This document shows, piece after piece, positions 60,344-64,000 of a stretch of 64,000 bases of DNA (position 1 is the first letter of the stretch; each line of letters opens with the position of its first letter). Made by a program: the position numbers and the translations under genes. The stretch is taken from assembly GCA_965212135.1 (NCBI GenBank), contig OZ243044.1, positions 1,116,001 through 1,180,000 of the forward strand, given 5' to 3'. The notes beneath the pieces were generated by a model. It did not search any database, was not told where the DNA came from, and saw only the letters and a program-made list of their open reading frames with translations. Source of the stretch: Bin75 sp965212135. Its GTDB lineage: Bacteria > Nitrospirota > Nitrospiria > Nitrospirales > UBA8639.

Positions 60344-61849
60344 TTAGCGTCTCCCCACGGAGAAGAACAGCACCGAGTCTCCTCGTTTCAAAAGTAGCAA
60401 CACCGAATCATCCTCGGCCAATTGACCGGTGACTCGATCAAAATCCTCCACGTCCTTGATGGTGATCCGGTTGATTTCCAGGATATGATCGTCCTTTCGG
60501 ACCCCGGCTCTCGCGGCGCGACTGTCTGGAGCGACCTTCGTAACCCGGACGCCGGTCGCGTCAACAGAGCGCTTCGGAGCAACCGATTCGACCGTCAAGC
60601 CGGACAGGACATGCCGTTCGCCAACCGTGCCGCCCGTTCCCGGGCCGGCCAGCTTTTGGGGCATCTGTCCAATGAGGATGGTCATGACCTTCTCACGACC
60701 TTCGCGAATAATCCCGATTGCAACCCTGGTTTCCGGAGGCGTCTCGGCAACAGCGGTTCGTAATTTGGTCGCATTTTCAACCGGGTGTCCGCCATAGTCA
60801 CGAATAATATCCCCGCGTCGCAACTGGCCGTCATGGGCGGGACCCTCCTCAATCACGTCGGTGACCAGGGCCCCCTTGGTATCCGGTACGTCAAATTGTT
60901 TGGCAAGAGCGGGGGACAGATCCTGAATGGACACCCCGAGCCATCCTCGCACCACCCTGCCGTGTGTCTTCAAACTGTGAGCCACGGTCCGGGCCATCTT
61001 GCTGGGAATCGCAAATCCGATGCCCATGTACCCGCCGCTCCGGCTGAAGATCGCGGTATTGATGCCGATTAACTCCCCTTGCAAATTCACCAGAGCCCCT
61101 CCTGAATTCCCGGGGTTGATGGCCGCATCGGTTTGAATAAAATCCTCGTAATCAACAATGCCGACGTTGGCCCGTCCCACGGCGCTGATAATGCCCATGG
61201 TCACGGTCTGGGTCAGTCCAAAGGGATTCCCAACCGCAACAACCATTTCACCAACGCGCAGCCGGCCGGAATCGCCCCAGGAGAGAAACGGCAAATCGGA
61301 CGCGTCAATTTTTAAAACGGCCAGATCGGTTTTGGGATCCGTGCCGATCAATACCGCCTCAAACTTTCTTGTATCGCCCAACGCCACCTGAATGGCATTG
61401 CCGGATCTCACGACGTGATTGTTCGTGACAATGTACCCGTCGGCGCTGATGATGACGCCCGACCCCATGCCTTCCTGCCGACGCTTGGGCGGCCGGCGGC
61501 GTTCCCCTCGAAACGGATCTCCAAAAAATCGCCGGAAGAACGGATCGTCGAAGAACGGCGAATTAAAAAACGGAGCATGCTCGGTTCCCGTTCTCGTGAT
61601 GGAGATATTGACGACGGTAGGCTTGACTTTATCTGCAATCGCAATGAGATGCCGGTTGAGCGTGAAAACAACTGCGCTATCGGTCTGAACACCCGCTTGC
61701 CGGACGGGGGGCGCCGGAACGGCATTCACGGTTGAAGCCTGCGTGGCCGTGGAAGACTGGAAGAACGCCGGACGCAACCCGGACGCCGCCCCCGCGCACA
61801 GAATACTGACGGTCACCAGCGCCGCGGTTTTTTTCTTTGCATGATCCAT
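60344..61849 (-). CDS. HtrA/DegP-family periplasmic serine protease
   Basis: From MDHAKKKTAALV the 501-residue protein has a signal peptide (about 8-28), a trypsin-like domain with triad His145 (TNNHVV), Asp175 (KTDLAVLK) and Ser249 (NPGNSGGAL), and two PDZ domains at about 290-380 (GWLGVSIQDLSP) and 405-495 (VTKVAPDSRAARAGVRKDD). It degrades or refolds misfolded envelope proteins. A Phe/Pro/Arg-rich loop (NSPFFDDPFFRRFFGDPF, about 96-113) precedes the protease core as in many DegP relatives. It lies between dabA and the mrp operon on the same strand. Confidence 0.92.
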   Translation of the reverse strand: MDHAKKKTAALVTVSILCAGAASGLRPAFFQSSTATQASTVNAVPAPPVRQAGVQTDSAVVFTLNRHLIAIADKVKPTVVNISITRTGTEHAPFFNSPFFDDPFFRRFFGDPFRGERRRPPKRRQEGMGSGVIISADGYIVTNNHVVRSGNAIQVALGDTRKFEAVLIGTDPKTDLAVLKIDASDLPFLSWGDSGRLRVGEMVVAVGNPFGLTQTVTMGIISAVGRANVGIVDYEDFIQTDAAINPGNSGGALVNLQGELIGINTAIFSRSGGYMGIGFAIPSKMARTVAHSLKTHGRVVRGWLGVSIQDLSPALAKQFDVPDTKGALVTDVIEEGPAHDGQLRRGDIIRDYGGHPVENATKLRTAVAETPPETRVAIGIIREGREKVMTILIGQMPQKLAGPGTGGTVGERHVLSGLTVESVAPKRSVDATGVRVTKVAPDSRAARAGVRKDDHILEINRITIKDVEDFDRVTGQLAEDDSVLLLLKRGDSVLFFSVGRR

Positions 61850-62004
61850 GATGTCTTGAGCAGCGATTCGGTGTTGTGACACGGCACGCCTTGGCCGGTC
61901 AGCAAGGGTTTCATCCTGCCGCAATCAACCGGGCGGCGCCGGGATGGGGAGCCTTACGTCTCATCATACGACGTTTTCACGCAACGCGCTACGATGAACA
62001 ATCC

Positions 62005-64000
62005 CTATGACTCTGACCCCATTGACTCCCACGTGGCATCGGCATGATAGCGAGAAAACCCGCCGGTGTCGGGATCCAGGGCGACGAGATTGACCCATTG
62101 GTTGTGAAAGAGTTGTTGGAGCAGGTCGTGGTGTTGAATGATTGCCGAGATCCGACTCGGCGGAGCTTCGATGACCGTCAGCAGGCGCATGGGTTCATGA
62201 TAATGGAGGTCTCCGTTCTTGACGGTTTGCAAGGGAAGCCCGGTTTGGAGATCGCTTTGGCTGCCCAGCATCACGCCGATTCCCGCCACCACGTTGTGGA
62301 GGACTTTACTGCCGCTCCCATACGTCCAAGGGTCCACGCCGGAGAAATAATGCTCCATGTTGATCCACTCCCCGACAATCAGCGGAGCCAGCATGATTTT
62401 TTCCAGGATGGCTCCCTCCCGGTCAGGAGCAGGATCATAAGAATGCAAAAAAACGCGACCGCCCAAATCAAGGGCTTTGGTCAGCTTGCGTCTGCCGATG
62501 AGAAAAGCCGCGTTGCCGGACAGTCCCCATTCCGGACGAGGGTTCGCCCAATCAATACTGCGTTTGGCCACATGCGCCAACGCGCGTTCAGGAGACATCC
62601 CGGTCGGCGCACCGGGGATGCGACGACAGCGTTCCAACGCCTGGGCGGATCCGGCCTGCCGGATATCGCGAACCAGCGTCTGAAACACGTCCGCGCAAGC
62701 GGCAGGCATCATATCCACGTCATACAACGCGACCTGATCCGTCGTGGTATTGTGTTTACCCGCGAGAAACCATGTGTCATCAGGGAGCGGCAATCCTCGT
62801 TCGCGTAACCGGTGTCGAACGTCGGGGTTGTTCCCCATCGCCGCGAACACGCGGGCATTCGGGTCACCATGATTGCCGCCGCAGGCTCCGCAGTCCAATG
62901 CGCCGAAATACGGGTTGTTGTCCGACACGCTTCCGTGTCCGCAGAGTACGATCAGCCGACTAAAGTTGCCGGTGAGCCCCATCGTCCGAAGCCCGTTTTC
63001 GATAAACGCCGTCTGTTCGTCCAAGGAAAAACCCGCGGCCAAACCCGACAACGGTTCCGGGTTGGCGGCGGACACCGGGAAGCGTCCAACCGGGATCTGC
63101 GTCCTGACGGGAAACGTGAACCAGTGTTGGATGGCTGTGTAAAGCGCGTGGTACGGTTTGAGAATCAGCGTTTTGCCGACAAGGCCGAGGCTGAAAAACA
63201 ATCCAAACAGATCAATCAGAATCAGCGACCCAATGGGATGCGCCTTCAAATCATGAAACAGGTGACGCCCCAGTTCGCGCCATCGCGTGCCGGAGGCATA
63301 GCGTTGCAAGGCGTGGCGCTGTTCCCCTCTCGGCGTTTCCGTCACCGCGTGCTCGGGCGCGAGCAGGACCGGACAGAGGGCCAGGCGTTCCTCGCTGTCA
63401 AAGGCTTGATGACTGATGGGTATCCCGAAGAACCCTGCGAACCCAAATGTTTCATAAGGCCCCTGGGCTTCGAGATGGCGGCGGAAGGACTCCGAGCGCA
63501 CATCAATACAGAAGACCAGTTGCGCCGGAGGACGCGAGACGGCAACGGGAACGTTGCCTCGATGCGCCGACAATCGTTGCACCAGCCGGTCTCGATAGGC
63601 GTCTTCATACGCCTCGAGCCAAACCGGACCGTGCCGGTCCGAGGGAAAGGCATCAAGCCATCCCAGCAACCGCCGCGCATCGGGCAAAGCCAGGTCATGC
63701 ACCTCAAGGGGCGACCATGCCACATGCTGGGCAAGATGAAACAGCCGCCAGGCATCGCGACAGACGGTACGGGTCACCGGATCATGTGGAGACGGCGCGG
63801 TGCCCATTCGGTGCGTATAGTCGTCCAGGTGATGCTGCCAATACCCGGTCAACGCGGGAACGGCTCCGGCAATGCCCCACTCTTCCTGACAGACCACGTG
63901 AGTCGTTTCCACTTCATAGAACAGGCGGACGGCCAGATACTGGACGGGATCAACAGGATGGTTTCGCTGCGCATGATAGGCGGGATTGTCTCCTCGCCAC
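62005..64000 (-). CDS. dabA: DabA-type inorganic carbon transporter subunit (DUF2309), cut by right edge
   Basis: The frame is open from 62005 through the window edge; the GTG at 63912 is internal, since protein-like sequence (RGDNPAYHAQRNHPVD) continues to base 64000. About 664 residues are visible of a family usually 800-1000 long. The zinc site of the beta-carbonic-anhydrase-like core is intact: FCIDVRSES supplies Cys and Asp, and LCGHGSVSDNN with DCGACGGNHG supplies His and Cys. C-terminal HYHEPMRLLTVIEAP is typical. DabA works with the NuoL-like DabB to trap CO2 as bicarbonate at the membrane. No dabB is adjacent on the left; one may lie past the edge, or the NuoL-like protein at 54027-56111 may serve. 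Confidence 0.88.
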   Translation of the reverse strand, partial: WRGDNPAYHAQRNHPVDPVQYLAVRLFYEVETTHVVCQEEWGIAGAVPALTGYWQHHLDDYTHRMGTAPSPHDPVTRTVCRDAWRLFHLAQHVAWSPLEVHDLALPDARRLLGWLDAFPSDRHGPVWLEAYEDAYRDRLVQRLSAHRGNVPVAVSRPPAQLVFCIDVRSESFRRHLEAQGPYETFGFAGFFGIPISHQAFDSEERLALCPVLLAPEHAVTETPRGEQRHALQRYASGTRWRELGRHLFHDLKAHPIGSLILIDLFGLFFSLGLVGKTLILKPYHALYTAIQHWFTFPVRTQIPVGRFPVSAANPEPLSGLAAGFSLDEQTAFIENGLRTMGLTGNFSRLIVLCGHGSVSDNNPYFGALDCGACGGNHGDPNARVFAAMGNNPDVRHRLRERGLPLPDDTWFLAGKHNTTTDQVALYDVDMMPAACADVFQTLVRDIRQAGSAQALERCRRIPGAPTGMSPERALAHVAKRSIDWANPRPEWGLSGNAAFLIGRRKLTKALDLGGRVFLHSYDPAPDREGAILEKIMLAPLIVGEWINMEHYFSGVDPWTYGSGSKVLHNVVAGIGVMLGSQSDLQTGLPLQTVKNGDLHYHEPMRLLTVIEAPPSRISAIIQHHDLLQQLFHNQWVNLVALDPDTGGFSRYHADATWESMGSES

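Overview
This window most resembles a chromosome segment of a Nitrospira-like bacterium (phylum Nitrospirota, nitrite oxidiser or close relative). That assignment is inference. It rests on a complex I operon with two adjacent nuoM genes, a second cluster of Mrp/complex-I-like antiporter subunits next to a DabA-type carbon-uptake gene, a DsrE-family/TusA sulfur-relay pair, and moderately GC-rich backbone genes. No rRNA, tRNA or CRISPR array was seen.

Layout. 1-3.6 kb is an accessory zone: a secreted repeat protein running off the left edge, a DUF4258/zinc-finger-HTH toxin-antitoxin pair with a clear operator palindrome, two remnants of a lost type III-like restriction-modification locus around a DUF2283 gene, a ParE/RelB-type pair and a DUF2971 gene. 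3.7-9.8 kb is an ergothioneine cluster: egtB, then divergently a two-gene ABC transporter, egtD and an egtE-like gene. 9.9-23.9 kb is a very GC-rich island of large membrane glycosyltransferases: two tandem TMTC-like TPR proteins, a GT22 enzyme, a DUF2723/TMEM260-like enzyme, a GT39-like enzyme and a polyprenyl-phosphate-sugar synthase fused to GtrA. They surround an autotransporter with Ig/cadherin-like repeats that carries a 24-base homopolymer at its 5' end. 23.9-27 kb is backbone: a voltage-gated cation channel, ftcD, a DsrE-family gene, tusA and a hicBA pair whose hicA is cut off by another island glycosyltransferase (27-28.6 kb). 29.1-42.7 kb is complex I on the minus strand in the order nuoA-B-C-D-G-I-J-K-L-M-M-N, with no nuoE, nuoF or nuoH. 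43-46.5 kb holds an EF-hand-like secreted protein, a PriA homologue with ruined ATPase motifs, and a membrane protein. 46.7-51.4 kb is an intact type III-like restriction-modification operon (mod, a membrane-anchored accessory gene, res). 52.4-60 kb is a nine-gene Mrp-type operon (E, F, G, MbhD/E, B, C, D, then NuoL-like and NuoM-like subunits) behind a sigma70-type promoter and a GC-rich, hairpin-forming leader. 60.3-64 kb holds htrA and a DabA gene cut by the right edge.

How the genes may work together. The island looks like one surface-glycosylation system: the GT2-GtrA enzyme would supply lipid-linked sugar, the GT-C enzymes would transfer it outside the inner membrane, and the phase-variable Ig-like autotransporter is the obvious candidate acceptor. 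The eukaryotic relatives of two of these enzyme types (TMTC1-4 and TMEM260) O-mannosylate cadherin and IPT/Ig-like beta-sandwich domains, which makes this neighbourhood striking. The energy genes form two ion-pumping assemblies, an extended complex I and a redox-less Mrp/Nuo mosaic, with DabA suggesting a link between ion gradients and inorganic-carbon uptake.
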